Source of the DNA: CAVVMA01 sp963830715
GTDB taxonomy: Bacteria; Desulfobacterota; Binatia; Binatales; Binataceae
Direction: 5' to 3'
Length of the DNA: 64,000 nt
NCBI GenBank assembly: GCA_963830715.1
Contig: CAWHNS010000007.1
Coordinates: 62,001 to 126,000 of the forward strand
Every line of letters starts with the position of its first letter. Position 1 is the stretch's first letter. The translations under genes were made by a program, and so were the position numbers. Under the pieces are notes generated by a model. It ran no database searches. It was not told the origin of the DNA and saw only the letters and a program-made list of their open reading frames with translations. This document shows positions 20,349-30,183 of this stretch, piece by piece.

Positions 20349-21555
20349 ATGTCCGGCGGAGGCGCGCGGGGCGCTTACGAGGCGGGGGTGATTTCCTACC
20401 TCTTCGAGGAACTCCCCAAGCTGCTCGGCCGGCCGATCCACTTCGATATCGTGACCGGAACCAGCGTCGGAGCCATCCACGCGTGCTGGGTCGCTGCGAC
20501 GCAGGACGATCCGCGCGCGGGCCACCGGCTTACCGAGGCTCTGGCGCTCGCTGTCGTTCGAGAAGGTCTTTCCGGTCGGCGTCACGGACGTGGTTCGGGT
20601 GCCGTGGCGGCTGCTCGGATTCGGAGGGTCGAAAGGATGGCTGCCCGCCCGCGAGGACAATGCGCCGGATCGCCTGCCCGGCCTTTTTGACACGACCTGG
20701 CTGGAGTCCATAGTGCTCGCGCAGATTCCCTGGGACCGGCTTCATCGCAACCTCGACGAGGGCAGGCTGTACGCGCTGGCGGTGGCTGCCACCGAGATTG
20801 CCACCGGGCGCTCCGTGGTCTTCGTGGACAGTCGCGGCACCTTGCCGCAGTGGGTGGGCAATCCCTTCGTGATCGCCCGTTCGGCCCGCATCGGTCCCGA
20901 GCACGCACTCGCTTCGGCCGCGATCCCGCTGATCTTTCCCGCGGTTCGGGTAAATCAGGCCTATTGCTACGATGGCGGGCTTCGTCTGAATACCCCGCTG
21001 GCCCCGGCGCTCCGGCTGGGAGCCGACCGGGTGATCGTGATCGGGCTTCGCTACCAGCGCAGTGCGCAGGAGGAGGACCACATCGCGGGTGAGCGAATCG
21101 CGAACTACTCGAGCCTGACCTACTTGAGCGGCAAGGCGCTGAACGCGATGCTTCTCGACCGCGTCGAGCACGACGTGGATCGACTCAGGCTTTTCAATGC
21201 AATCCTCGAGCGCGGCGTCAAGGCCTACGGTCCCGAGTTTCTCACCCGGATCAACGAACCGATCATGACGATGCGCAACGCGCCCTACCGCATCGTAGAG
21301 AACCTGTTCCTGCGCCCATCGAAGGACATCGGCGCGATCGCGGCGGAGTGCCTCGAACATCCGTCATCCGTCCGTGGCGCCCGCGACTGGCTGAGCCGCA
21401 ATGTAGCCCGCTATGCAGGCCGCGGCGCCGTCGGCGAGGCCGACCTGCTTTCATATCTCTTTTTTGACCGCTGCTACGTGGACCATCTGATCGAGCTCGG
21501 GAGGCACGATGCCGAGCAGGCCTCCGAGCAACTCGCGAAGTTCTTCTCGCAGTGA
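20349..21555 (+). CDS. patatin-like phospholipase (one frameshift)
   Basis: Ser-Asp dyad lipid acyl hydrolase. Oxyanion-hole loop SGGGARGAYEAG at the start, nucleophile elbow GTSVG, and the catalytic Asp in YDGGLRLNTPL (DGG). The reading frame changes near 20530: the first frame loses similarity after RLTEA, whereas the frame ending at 21555 supplies WRSLSFEKVFPVGVTDVVRVPW and the rest. The C-terminal region (YSSLTYLSGKALNAML, EHDVDRLRLFNAIL) matches patatins of about 400 aa. The ATG at 20349 is only a few codons before the glycine loop; an earlier start is possible. Confidence 0.8.
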
Positions 21556-21598
21556 ACTCAACGCGAGCGCATCTGCCGCCAACTTTCTGAATTGCGAA

Positions 21599-23328
21599 TC
21601 AACCCGGATATGGATAGCCGGCGGCCAGCACTTTCTCGAGCGAAGCGTCGTGGCCGTAGATGTCGTCGTAGAACCGCACTTCGCCGTCCTCCTCCACGAA
21701 CGCAGTCGCATAGATGATGAGCACCGGGATCGGCTTGTCGAGATTGACCTGCACCGTCCGGTCACCGTTCATCAGCGCGCGGATTCGGTCCATATTCCAT
21801 CCGGGTTGGTTGCGAAGCACCCACGCCGCAAGAGCAACCGGATCCTCGACCCGGATGCAGCCGTGGCTGAAATCGCGCCGGGATCGGGAGAACAATTCGG
21901 TTGACGGTGTGCTGTGGAGATACACGTTGTAGGGATTCGGAAACATGAACTTGACCAGGCCTAGCGCGTTCTTGGGCCCGGCTTCTGCCGTATGCTCAGT
22001 GCGCCCGCGGCAAGTCCGCGCAAGACCTCGTCCGTCACCGGGCCATCGGTCACCACTTCGCCGCGGCTGTCAGTTACCTCGTATTGGTTTTTCGCCAGGT
22101 AATTCCGGTCGCGCCGGATCTTCGGCACCAACTCCGAACGCTGGATCGAAAGCGGGACATTCCAGTAAGGACGGAAAATCAAATATCGCATGTTGTTTGC
22201 GAATACCGGCGTCTGGTGGCGATAGGCCCTTCCGACTACCACCTTCATCGACATTGGGGTACCCCCTTCCCAGCGAAAGGTGCGCAGCCGGAACTCGGGG
22301 ATATTCACGATCAGAGGCGGTTCGGGAAAATGGGGCGGCATCCATCGGTAGCGTTCCAGCGTGAGCTGGAGCTGGCGTACTCGAACGCTCAGCGGAACAT
22401 CGAGCGCGGCGATAGTGCCCTTGCCCAGCGCGCCATCGGGCGCAAGGCCGTGTCGTTGCTGGAAATGCTTGACGGCGTCCACGACCGCGCCTTCGTATAT
22501 CGCCGCATCTCCGGACGCATCGCCGCTGGAAGCCAGGTCCCCGAGTTGGCGCAGTCGTCGGATCAATTGCGCCAATTCCGGATACGAATTCCCAGGCCGG
22601 ACAGTCTTTTCCGGTATCGGCAGCGGTTCGCCGTCGCCTTCCTGAGCGAGCTTCGAATAGGTTGCCAGCGCGGCCTCGACTCGCCGGTAGCCGGAGTACG
22701 GCGGTTCGGCCTTCCCGATTACCGCATCGAGGTCCTGAGCGTGAAGCAGCTGACTTCGCAGAAGTTCCGGAAGGTCGTATTTGTTCGGCCCGACGTCGAG
22801 ACCGAACTTGAAATGCTGCGGGTTCACCCGGCCGATATGCAAGTCGGAAATGTAGCGCATCGTTGAGACGGTGAGCGCCAGATCGAAGTGCACGAGGTTC
22901 GTCTCGACAGGACGCGCGATCGGCGGCACAAGCTTCGCCAGACGGCCGTCCCATCGCGAGGCGTCGTAGGCCTCCGGGTCGAGTCCCTTCAACGAAGCTT
23001 GCTTGAAGAGCCCGATCATCGCGCGGGCTTGCGGAGTTGGCTGGCCGTCCAGGACCCAGGCCAGCGAATAGCTATCGGATTCGTAAAACCTGCCGGCGTC
23101 GATTCGATAGTCAGTGAAATTCGGCCAACGCAGGTCGGAGAGCATCCCCGCGCCGATCAGGGCCTTCAGTTCCTCCTGATCCCGCGCCGAGAAAATCTCC
23201 GCGGGCTCGTGTCGCGCGGTAGCGGCGGACGAGCCGCCGATCGCCGGCGGCTGACACAAAGCGGAACCTTGGCAGAGAGGGACAACCAGAACCGCCGCGA
23301 TGAGAGCGAGTCGCCGAGCGCGATTCAC
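21599..23328 (-). CDS. ldtD: L,D-transpeptidase, LdtD/YcbB type (one frameshift)
   Basis: Periplasmic enzyme forming 3-3 cross-links in peptidoglycan. Signal peptide at residues 1-25, an N-terminal scaffold domain, a peptidoglycan-binding domain (DAVKHFQQRHGLAPDGALGKGTIAAL, about residues 270-310) and a YkuD catalytic domain. The first frame ends at 21961; the catalytic-Cys motif SHGCIRV is in a second frame running to 21599, joined through KPGPKNALGLVKFMFPNPYNVYLHSTP. So a one-base indel lies near 21970. GTG start at 23328 overlaps the upstream stop (TAGTG). Its upstream neighbour is a MepK-like endopeptidase, the same pairing as ycbB-ycbK in E. coli. Confidence 0.85.
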
Positions 23329-23975
23329 TACCAGGTTCGTACCCGGCCGACGTCGATATGCACGAAGTCAGAGCGAGGATAATAGCCAACTCCGCCACCC
23401 CGCAATGCGAGCGCCGCGCCGCGCACGACCGACAGTTCTCTGCCCGGCACTCTTAAGTCTATCGCCTGTCCTTTGAGATGCAGGCTATGCGCAGCCACTC
23501 CCTCGCTCGCGCGGCGGAGCATCGCGTTGGTCAGCGGCGACCGATAGCCCGAGATCACGTGGAAAGAAGCGTTCGTGTCGAGATTCAGCCGCAGCGCGTA
23601 CAGCAGATCGAGCAGACGCGCATCGATCGGCTTGACCTCGTTGCGCCGGAAGTCACGCAGGATGTAATCGATCTCGCTCAAAGCGCCCGGAACGTATTTG
23701 CCGTCGGCCCAATACACGGTCGTAAGGGTTTCGTCGGTATGAAGGTTGTAAAACGAGAGCCTTCGAGCGCCCTTGCCGCTACGCCAGAGCGCGGCCAGGG
23801 CGGGGCTGGGCAGAAGACAAGCCGCCGAAGCGAACAGGCCAAGCCTTACAAACCGCCGTCTGCTGAGCGTAGTCTCGTTGGGCGTCACACCAATCCTGGC
23901 CGCAAGACACTGCTGGAACGTCAAGGTGCAATTTCCCACACCCGCATCAGGAATGACAGCCCTTTCGACGGGCAT
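23328..23975 (-). CDS. MepK/YcbK-like murein endopeptidase (DUF882), Tat-type signal
   Basis: About 215 aa. Twin-arginine signal SRRRFVRLGLFASAACLLPSPALA, then an M15/DUF882 peptidase domain with metal ligands SLHLKGQAIDLR (His and Asp) and FVHIDVG (His). MepK of E. coli cleaves 3-3 cross-links made by L,D-transpeptidases, and the next gene here is such a transpeptidase. The reading frame continues upstream into kdpC only because kdpC is frameshifted; the real start is the ATG at 23975 (GAAGGA seven bases upstream) or the GTG at 23888. It begins 21 bp after the repaired kdpC stop. Confidence 0.8.
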   Translation of the reverse strand: MPVERAVIPDAGVGNCTLTFQQCLAARIGVTPNETTLSRRRFVRLGLFASAACLLPSPALAALWRSGKGARRLSFYNLHTDETLTTVYWADGKYVPGALSEIDYILRDFRRNEVKPIDARLLDLLYALRLNLDTNASFHVISGYRSPLTNAMLRRASEGVAAHSLHLKGQAIDLRVPGRELSVVRGAALALRGGGVGYYPRSDFVHIDVGRVRTW

Positions 23976-23995
23976 GCCCTCATCCTTCGTACTCG

Positions 23996-24602
23996 CTATC
24001 GCGACCCGGCCGACGCGCTCGCCTGTTTGCCGCTGCTCAGATTGTCGAGCGCGAGGTTCAGCGCCAGAGCGTTGACACCCGGCTCGCCCAGAAGCCCAAG
24101 CCATCGCGAGCGTGTGTTCGCGCGAATCAGATCTCGCACCTGATCCTCCGACATTCCCCGCGCCTTCGCCACTCTGGCTGACCTGGATCTCGGCCGCGGC
24201 GGGGCTGATCTCCGGATCGAGGCCGCTGCCCGAAGCGGTGACCAGGTCAATCGGAACCTGGGATTTCGGAACCCCATCGACCTCGGCGACTTGCGCCAGT
24301 CTGGTCCGGACGGCATCGATCAGAGCCTTGTTGGTCGGCCCGAGGTTCGAGCCGCCCGAGTTCGAGGCGTCATAACCCTTGTCGCCGGCCGCGGATGGGC
24401 GGGGCTGGAAGTAGCGGGGGCTTGCGAAGTTCTGGCCGATGAGAGCGGACCCGACGACCTTGCCGTCGCGTTCGACCAGGCTGCCCTGCGCCTGCCACGG
24501 AAAGAGCACGCGCGCGACACCCACCATCAGCACCGGGTAGGCCAATCCCGTGAGTATCGTAAGGACGACCGTCATCTTGATCGATATCCAGAGATTGTTC
24601 AT
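23996..24602 (-). CDS. kdpC: K+-transporting ATPase subunit KdpC (one frameshift)
   Basis: Single N-terminal membrane helix (MTVVLTILTGLAYPVLMVGVA), then the periplasmic domain with GSALIGQNFASPRYFQPRPSA, ASNSGGSNLGPTN and DLVTASGSGLDPEISP. The frame breaks near 24170; the correct tail (RVAKARGMSEDQVRDLIRANT ... VNALALNLAL) is in another frame ending at 23996. Without the shift the ORF runs on and appears fused to the MepK gene, which I regard as an artefact. KdpC stabilises the KdpFABC complex. It starts 11 bp after kdpB. Confidence 0.85.
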
Positions 24603-24613
24603 TGGTTCGTGCC

Positions 24614-26650
24614 TCAGACCAGGTGCAGCGCCGCGATCACCACATCGATCGCCTTGATACCGATAAAAGGAATAATCACCCCGCCGAGACCATAGATAAT
24701 CAGGTTTCGCAGCAGGATCGCTGACGCGCCCACCGGCCGGTATTTAACGCCGCGCAAGGCCAGCGGGATAAGCGCGATGATGATCAACGCGTTGAAGATT
24801 ACCGCCGACAGGATGGCGCTCTCCGGACTGGCCAGCCGCATGATGTTCAGCGCCTGCAACGGCGGATAGCTCACCACGAACATCGCCGGAATAATTGCGA
24901 AGTACTTGGCCACGTCATTGGCGATCGAGAAGGTGGTCAGCGCGCCGCGCGTCATCAGGAGCTGCTTGCCGATCTCGACCACTTCCAGGATCTTGGTCGG
25001 ATTCGAGTCGAGGTCGACCATGTTGCCGGCCTCGCGTGCGGCCTGCGTGCCGGCATTCATCGCGACCCCCACGTCGGCCTGGGCGAGCGCCGGCGCATCG
25101 TTGGTGCCGTCGCCGATCATCGCCACCAGCTTGCCCTGCCGCTGTTCCTCACGAATCAGGCCCAGCTTGCGCTCGGGCGTCGCTTCGGCCAGGAAGTCGT
25201 CCACGCCGGCTTCGTCGGCGATAGCTTTGGCGGTAAGCGGGTTGTCGCCGGTGATCATTACCGTGCGCAGGCCCATCGCGCGCACGCGCTCAAAGCGCTC
25301 CTTGATGCCCTCCTTGATGATGTCCTTGAGATGAATAACGCCGAAGACGCGTCCGCCGTCAGCCACGGTCAGCGGGGTTCCGCCGCTGCGGGCGATGCGT
25401 TCCACGATCTCCCGCAATTCGGGGGGAACCTTGCCGCCGTGCTCGCCTACGAACTTCGCCACCGAGTCGGTTGCGCCCTTGCGGATTTCGCGGCCCTCCA
25501 GATCGACGCCGCTCATCCGGGTCTGGGCGGAGAACGGGATGAACTTCGCGTTGCGCTCCTGCAGCTCGCGCCCGCGCAGATTGAACTGGCGCTTGGCCAG
25601 CACCGTGATCGAGCGCCCCTCGGGGGTCTCGTCGGCGAGCGAAGCCAACTGGGCCGTGTCAGCCAGCTCTTCGGCGCTGACGCCGCCGACGGGAATGAAC
25701 TCGGTGGCCATCCGATTGCCGAGCGTGATTGTGCCGGTCTTGTCGAGCAGCAGCGTGTCGACGTCGCCGGCGGCCTCAACCGCGCGTCCCGACATCGCCA
25801 GCACGTTGTGCTGAACCAGCCGATCCATCCCGGCGATGCCGATCGCCGAGAGCAGGCCGCCGATCGTGGTCGGAATCAGGCAGACCAGGAGCGCTACCAG
25901 CACCGGCAGGGTGAGAACCGTGCTGCCATAGAGCGCGAATGGATATAGCGTCACCACCACCAGCAGAAAGATGATAGTCAGTCCCGCGAGCAGGATACTA
26001 AGTGCGATTTCGTTGGGCGTTCTCTGGCGGCGGGCGCCTTCGACCAGGCCGATCATGCGATCGAGGAAGCTCTCGCCGGGATTGACGGTAATCCTGACCT
26101 TGATCCAGTCGGAGATGACGGTGGTGCCGCCGGTGACGCCGCTGCGATCGCCGCCGCTCTCGCGGATGACCGGGGCCGATTCGCCGGTGATCGAGGCTTC
26201 GTTGACCGCGGCCATGCCTTCGATCACTTCGCCGTCGCCGGGAATCACGTCCCCCGCCTCGACCATCACGACGTCGCCCTTGCGCAGCGAGGTCGCCGAA
26301 ACCATGGTCACTTGATCGGAGCGCAGCAGCTTGGCCTGGGTCTCGGTGCGCGTTTTACGCAGATTGTCGGCCTGCGCCTTGCCGCGCCCTTCGGCCATCG
26401 CCTCGGCGAAGTTGGCGAACAGCACCGTGAACCACAGCCACAGCGCGATTTGCAGCTCGAAGATCGCCACCGCGGTGTGTCCCGCGAGCGCGTCGCGAAT
26501 CAGGCTCAGCGTGGTCAGGACGCTGGTCACCTCGACCACGAACATGACCGGATTCCTGACCATCAGGCGCGGGTCGAGCTTGCGCACCGAATCGACCGAG
26601 GCGCGGCGGATTATATTCCAGTTCCAGATCGAAATTTCGTGACTAGCCAT
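24614..26650 (-). CDS. kdpB: K+-transporting P-type ATPase subunit KdpB
   Basis: 678-aa P-type ATPase, the energising subunit of the high-affinity K+ pump. Visible are the TGES actuator motif (ASITGESAPV), the phosphorylation motif DKTGT (LLLDKTGTITLGNR), KGAT-like KGATDSV in the nucleotide domain, and the hinge GDGTNDAPALAQADVGVAM. N-terminal and C-terminal membrane helices are as in the family, and length is normal. 17 bp separate it from kdpA. Confidence 0.96.
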   Translation of the reverse strand: MASHEISIWNWNIIRRASVDSVRKLDPRLMVRNPVMFVVEVTSVLTTLSLIRDALAGHTAVAIFELQIALWLWFTVLFANFAEAMAEGRGKAQADNLRKTRTETQAKLLRSDQVTMVSATSLRKGDVVMVEAGDVIPGDGEVIEGMAAVNEASITGESAPVIRESGGDRSGVTGGTTVISDWIKVRITVNPGESFLDRMIGLVEGARRQRTPNEIALSILLAGLTIIFLLVVVTLYPFALYGSTVLTLPVLVALLVCLIPTTIGGLLSAIGIAGMDRLVQHNVLAMSGRAVEAAGDVDTLLLDKTGTITLGNRMATEFIPVGGVSAEELADTAQLASLADETPEGRSITVLAKRQFNLRGRELQERNAKFIPFSAQTRMSGVDLEGREIRKGATDSVAKFVGEHGGKVPPELREIVERIARSGGTPLTVADGGRVFGVIHLKDIIKEGIKERFERVRAMGLRTVMITGDNPLTAKAIADEAGVDDFLAEATPERKLGLIREEQRQGKLVAMIGDGTNDAPALAQADVGVAMNAGTQAAREAGNMVDLDSNPTKILEVVEIGKQLLMTRGALTTFSIANDVAKYFAIIPAMFVVSYPPLQALNIMRLASPESAILSAVIFNALIIIALIPLALRGVKYRPVGASAILLRNLIIYGLGGVIIPFIGIKAIDVVIAALHLV

Positions 26651-26667
26651 TTGTGACGAGTCAGTTC

Positions 26668-28396
26668 CTAGTAGGTTTTGCCGGTTAGCATCAGCAGATG
26701 CTCGACGATGGGGCCCAGCGCGATTGCCGGAAAAAAGGTCAGCGCGCCCACGATCAGGATCACGCCGATCAGTAGAGCGACGAACAGCGCCCCGTTAGTC
26801 GGAAAAGTTCCCGCGCTGGCCGGCACCGATTTCTTGAGCACCAGCGAGCCCGCCAGGGCGAGCGCCGGAACCTTCATCATGAAGCGCCCGAGCAGCATCG
26901 CAACCGCCATCGACCAGTTGTAGAAATTCGTGTTGGCGTTGAGTCCGCCGAAAGCGGAACCGTTGTTGGCCGCCGCTTCGCTGTATGCGTAGAGAATTTG
27001 CGAGAACCCGTGCGGCCCGGGGTTCGAGATGCTGGACAGTGCGGCCGGCACCACCACAGCCGCCGCGGTCCCGAACAGAATCACTGCCGGGAAGATCAGG
27101 ACGTAGAGCATCGCGAGCTTCATCTCGCGTGACTCGATTTTCTTGCCCAGATACTCCGGGGTGCGGCCGACCATCAGGCCCGCGATAAACACCGAAAGCA
27201 CCGCCATCACGAGCATCCCGTAGAGGCCGGCTCCGACTCCTCCGAAGACCACTTCGCCAAGCTGGATGTTCACCAGCGGGATCATGCCGCCCAGCGGCGT
27301 GAAGCTGTCGTGCATCGAGTTGACGGCGCCGCACGAGGTGTCGGTGGTGACCGTCGCCCACAGGGCGGAGTTGACGATGCCGAAGCGGACCTCCTTGCCC
27401 TCCATGTTGCCGCCGCTCTGGGCGGCCGAGGCGGAAGCATCGACGCCGAGCGCGGCAATAGTCGGATTGCCTCGTTGCTCGCTCCAAATCGCGACGCCGG
27501 CAGCCATCAGGAAGAGCAGCGACATTGCCGCAAACAACGCCCATCCCTGGCGCGTGTCGCCTACCATCCTGCCAAACGTATTGGTCAGACCGGCTGCGAT
27601 GGCGAAGATGGCAAGCATCTCGATTAAATTCGTAAGCGGGGTCGGATTCTCGTACGGATGGGACGAGTTGGCGTTGAAGAATCCTCCGCCGTTGGTGCCG
27701 AGTCTCCTTTATGATCTCCTGCGAAGCGACCGGTCCCTGGGCGATTAGCTGGTCGGCGCCCTCGACAGTCTTCGCCTGCGTATAGGCGCTGAAGTTCTGC
27801 GGCACTCCCTGCCATACCAGAACCAGGGCCAACACAAGGCAAATCGGCATCAGAACCCACAGCGTGGCGCGAGTCAGATCGAACCAGAAGTTGCCGATCG
27901 TTTTGGCCGTGCGGCGCGCGAAGCCCCGCACGATCGCGATTGCCACCGCGATTCCCGCTGCAGCCGAAACGAAGTTGTGGAACGCCAGCCCGGCCATCTG
28001 GGTCAGATAGCTCATCGTGCTTTCGCCGCCGTAGGCCTGCCAGTTGGTATTGGTCGTGAAACTGGCCGCGGTGTTGAAAGCCAGTGCCGGCGGCACGCCC
28101 GCAAGCCCCTGCGGATTCAGCGGCAGGTACCATTGCAGCCGCTCCAGCGCGTAGAGCGCCAGCATCCCGACGGCACTGAAGAGCAACATGCTGATCGTGT
28201 ATTCCACCCACGTCATCTCGTTGCCCGGCTGAACGCCGCAGCTTCGATAGATGAGCCGCTCTATCGGGAGCAGGACAGGGTCGAGAAAGGTGCGCTCTCC
28301 AGAGAACACCTTTGTCATATAGGCACCCAGCGGCACCGTGACGGCGAGCACCAGCAGGAAATAGATGCCCACCTGAATCAGAGCATTGCTGGTCAT
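26668..28396 (-). CDS. kdpA: K+-transporting ATPase subunit KdpA (one frameshift)
   Basis: Channel-like K+-binding subunit with about 10 membrane helices. Selectivity-filter-like blocks: NTAASFTTNTNWQAYGGES, then LGTNGGGFFNANSSHPYENP (across the break), SCGAVNSMHDSFTPLGG, and NNGSAFGGLNANT. The frame breaks near 27706: one extra base in AAGGAGACTCGG destroys the frame just before GTNGGG, and the second part runs in the frame ending at 26668. Removing one base restores a full-length protein of about 575 aa. Confidence 0.92.
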
Positions 28397-28414
28397 CTGT
28401 TGCTCCCGCTGCGA

Positions 28415-28507
28415 TCAGAACTTTTCGGGGAACAGGAGCGCGTAAACAAGGTAGGCGGCCAACCCCACGGACGTGGCAAGGCCGAGAATCAACTCCCAGG
28501 TGCTCAT
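28415..28507 (-). CDS. kdpF: K+-transporting ATPase subunit KdpF
   Basis: A 30-aa single-helix protein beginning MSTWELILGLATS and ending FPEKF, the classic KdpF size and sequence style. KdpF is the small lipid-like stabilising subunit of KdpFABC. It starts by an ATGA overlap with a 27-aa ORF upstream and ends 18 bp before the kdpA start. Confidence 0.88.
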   Translation of the reverse strand: MSTWELILGLATSVGLAAYLVYALLFPEKF

Positions 28508-28587
28508 ATGCGACTACATCCCCAGACGTAAGCTATTCCAACGGCAAAGAACGCGACGGTTACGGCAATGGCCAATGTGTCCAGCAC
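28504..28587 (-). CDS. 27-aa membrane miniprotein preceding kdpF
   Basis: A GTG ORF encoding one hydrophobic helix with a C-terminal YVWGCSRI tail; its stop overlaps the kdpF start as ATGA. Small ORFs ending in a Y-V-x-x-C-x-x-I/L pattern are familiar to me just ahead of kdpF in other genomes, usually unannotated. The overlap suggests translational coupling to kdpF. Function unknown; it might be a further small subunit of the Kdp complex. An upstream in-frame extension is possible. Confidence 0.6.
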   Translation of the reverse strand: MLDTLAIAVTVAFFAVGIAYVWGCSRI

Positions 28588-29089
28588 GCCAACTCCTACC
28601 GCAAAGAGCGTACCGACAGGGAAAGCAAGGAAATTGCTGGGCTCAGGACCTTTTTCTTGCGAAAAATCCCGCAAATTGCAAGGCGCTCACTTTTCAATTT
28701 GAATTCAGCACCGCCGAACGACGAGCTGTGGAAATGCCGCTCCCCGGCTAGGTTGAGCGCTGAACACAGGCGCAAACGTGTGCTATTTTTCGCCGCGTTG
28801 CCATTCCTCCCGCAAGAATCTGCGCTGATGTCTACCATGAAGGCGCTATGGCTGCGGTCGAAGTTGTCGACCTGAACTCTGGCCAGTGCGCATTAGCAAC
28901 CTGGCGGGCGATAGCGGGGTCTCTCCGGAGAATGCCGACGATCGCAGACTCGATAGGGGCAGAACTTGGTTTTCGCGGTCCTCTTATAAGACGCGTGCCT
29001 CAGGGGCTGACGTGCAATCACCCTCCGGCGCAATTGCGGCCGTTGGTCGCGCCCAAGCCACGCCGCTGGACTGAGCAGCGGTTTGTGCT
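28588..29089. other. intergenic region upstream of kdp / downstream of arsM, no gene recognised
   Basis: About 500 bp. Presumably contains the kdp promoter (reading left). No kdpD/kdpE genes and no recognised riboswitch are present. Several short overlapping ORFs occur, none with recognisable sequence. Confidence 0.5.
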
Positions 29090-29953
29090 TCAGACTTCCT
29101 CGCGTCTGCGAGCGCTGGCAGCGCGTTGCGGCCTCCGCGCTCGGATGGTTAGTGAGCGGACGGTCTCCGCGACGCGCTGGACGTCAATCCCGGCGGCCTC
29201 CGCCTGGCGGACCATCGGTTCCGGCACCATGGTAAGCGCCACCGCGCCGAAACCTCGGTCGTTTACGACCTCAATATCGGAGAGGCCGGCGGCAGTGATC
29301 GTCGCCAGGTACTGGTCACGCAAAGCGGCACCGGCGACGCACCCGGTCAGCGCCGCCACATCCGCGGCGACCACCTCGGGCAGCGGTTCATTGAGTACGA
29401 CGTCGCTGATCACCATCCGCCCACCGGGGCGCAGCACGCGAGCCACTTCGCGGTACACCGCCGCTTTGTCGGGGACCAGGTTGATCACGCAGTTGGAGAG
29501 CACCACGTCGATGCTGGCGTCTTCCACCGGCAAGGCCTCGATATAGCCCTTGCGGAACTCGACGTTGCTCACGCCGGCGGGGCGCGCGTTCGCGCGTGCC
29601 TTGGCAAGCATCTCGTCTGTCATATCGACACCGATCACCAGCCCCGTGGGGCCAACCGCGCGCGCCGCCAGGAAGGCATCGAAGCCGGCGCCCGATCCAA
29701 GGTCGAGCACGGTCTCGCCCTCGCGCAAGGCGGCCGCGGCGAGCGGCGCGCCGCACCCGAGGCCGAGGTTGGCGCCCTCCGGAACCGTCGCGGTGTCTTC
29801 GGCCGAGTATCCGATACGCTCCGCGATCTGCGCCGGCTGCGGACCGCAACTGCCAGCAGTGGGACTCACGCTGCCGTCGCGTGCGATCTCGGCGTAGCGC
29901 CGGCGCACCATTTCGCGGACCTGTTCGGGCGGTTTCGTTTGTGCAGTGCTCAT
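29090..29953 (-). CDS. arsM: arsenite S-adenosylmethionine methyltransferase
   Basis: 287 aa. SAM-binding motif VLDLGSGAGFDAFLAA followed by GVDMTDEML; the arsenite-binding cysteines are in SCGP (N-terminal), SNCVINL and TGCVAGA, the arrangement of ArsM enzymes that methylate As(III) to mono-, di- and trimethyl species. The SNCVINLVPDK block is a family hallmark. It is the last gene of the leftward ars operon, 18 bp after a truncated arsR. Confidence 0.93.
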   Translation of the reverse strand: MSTAQTKPPEQVREMVRRRYAEIARDGSVSPTAGSCGPQPAQIAERIGYSAEDTATVPEGANLGLGCGAPLAAAALREGETVLDLGSGAGFDAFLAARAVGPTGLVIGVDMTDEMLAKARANARPAGVSNVEFRKGYIEALPVEDASIDVVLSNCVINLVPDKAAVYREVARVLRPGGRMVISDVVLNEPLPEVVAADVAALTGCVAGAALRDQYLATITAAGLSDIEVVNDRGFGAVALTMVPEPMVRQAEAAGIDVQRVAETVRSLTIRARRPQRAASARRREEV

Positions 29954-29971
29954 ACTGGTCTCCCTTTCGCG

Positions 29972-30166
29972 TTACGATTCGCGACGCGGCGGGCAGCACA
30001 ACGGGATGATCGACCGGAATTGTTCGATCATCCGCTCCATACGCGTTACGACACTGCTCCCGTCGAGCTCGAAAAACACTTGCCGTCCGACCTTCTCTCG
30101 CCGCACCACGCCGGCCCGGTGCAGGACGGCGAGATGGCGCGAGACCACGGACTGGTCCTGCGGCAC
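29972..30166 (-). pseudogene. N-terminally truncated ArsR-family regulator
   Basis: 64 codons encoding only the recognition helix and wing of an ArsR/SmtB repressor (QSVVSRHLAVLHRAGVVRREKVGRQVFFEL) and a C-terminal CC pair (IPLCCPPRRES). The first 35-40 residues of a normal ArsR, including the first helices, are absent, and the coding sequence begins right after the acr3 stop. It cannot form a complete winged helix, so it is a remnant, or an indel or deletion has removed the front. An intact arsR is at the head of the operon. Confidence 0.65.
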
Positions 30167-30183
30167 CTGCGCGTTCGATATCG

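Noticed and set aside
23328..24602. Apparent fusion of KdpC to a DUF882 peptidase in one 424-aa ORF
   Set aside because: The KdpC half loses family similarity midway, and its correct tail continues in another frame to 23996; the peptidase has its own ribosome site and Tat signal. The fusion is a frameshift artefact.
28848..29546. A 232-aa plus-strand ORF overlapping arsM
   Set aside because: Most of it is antisense to arsM; the part outside arsM resembles nothing I know and has no strong ribosome site.
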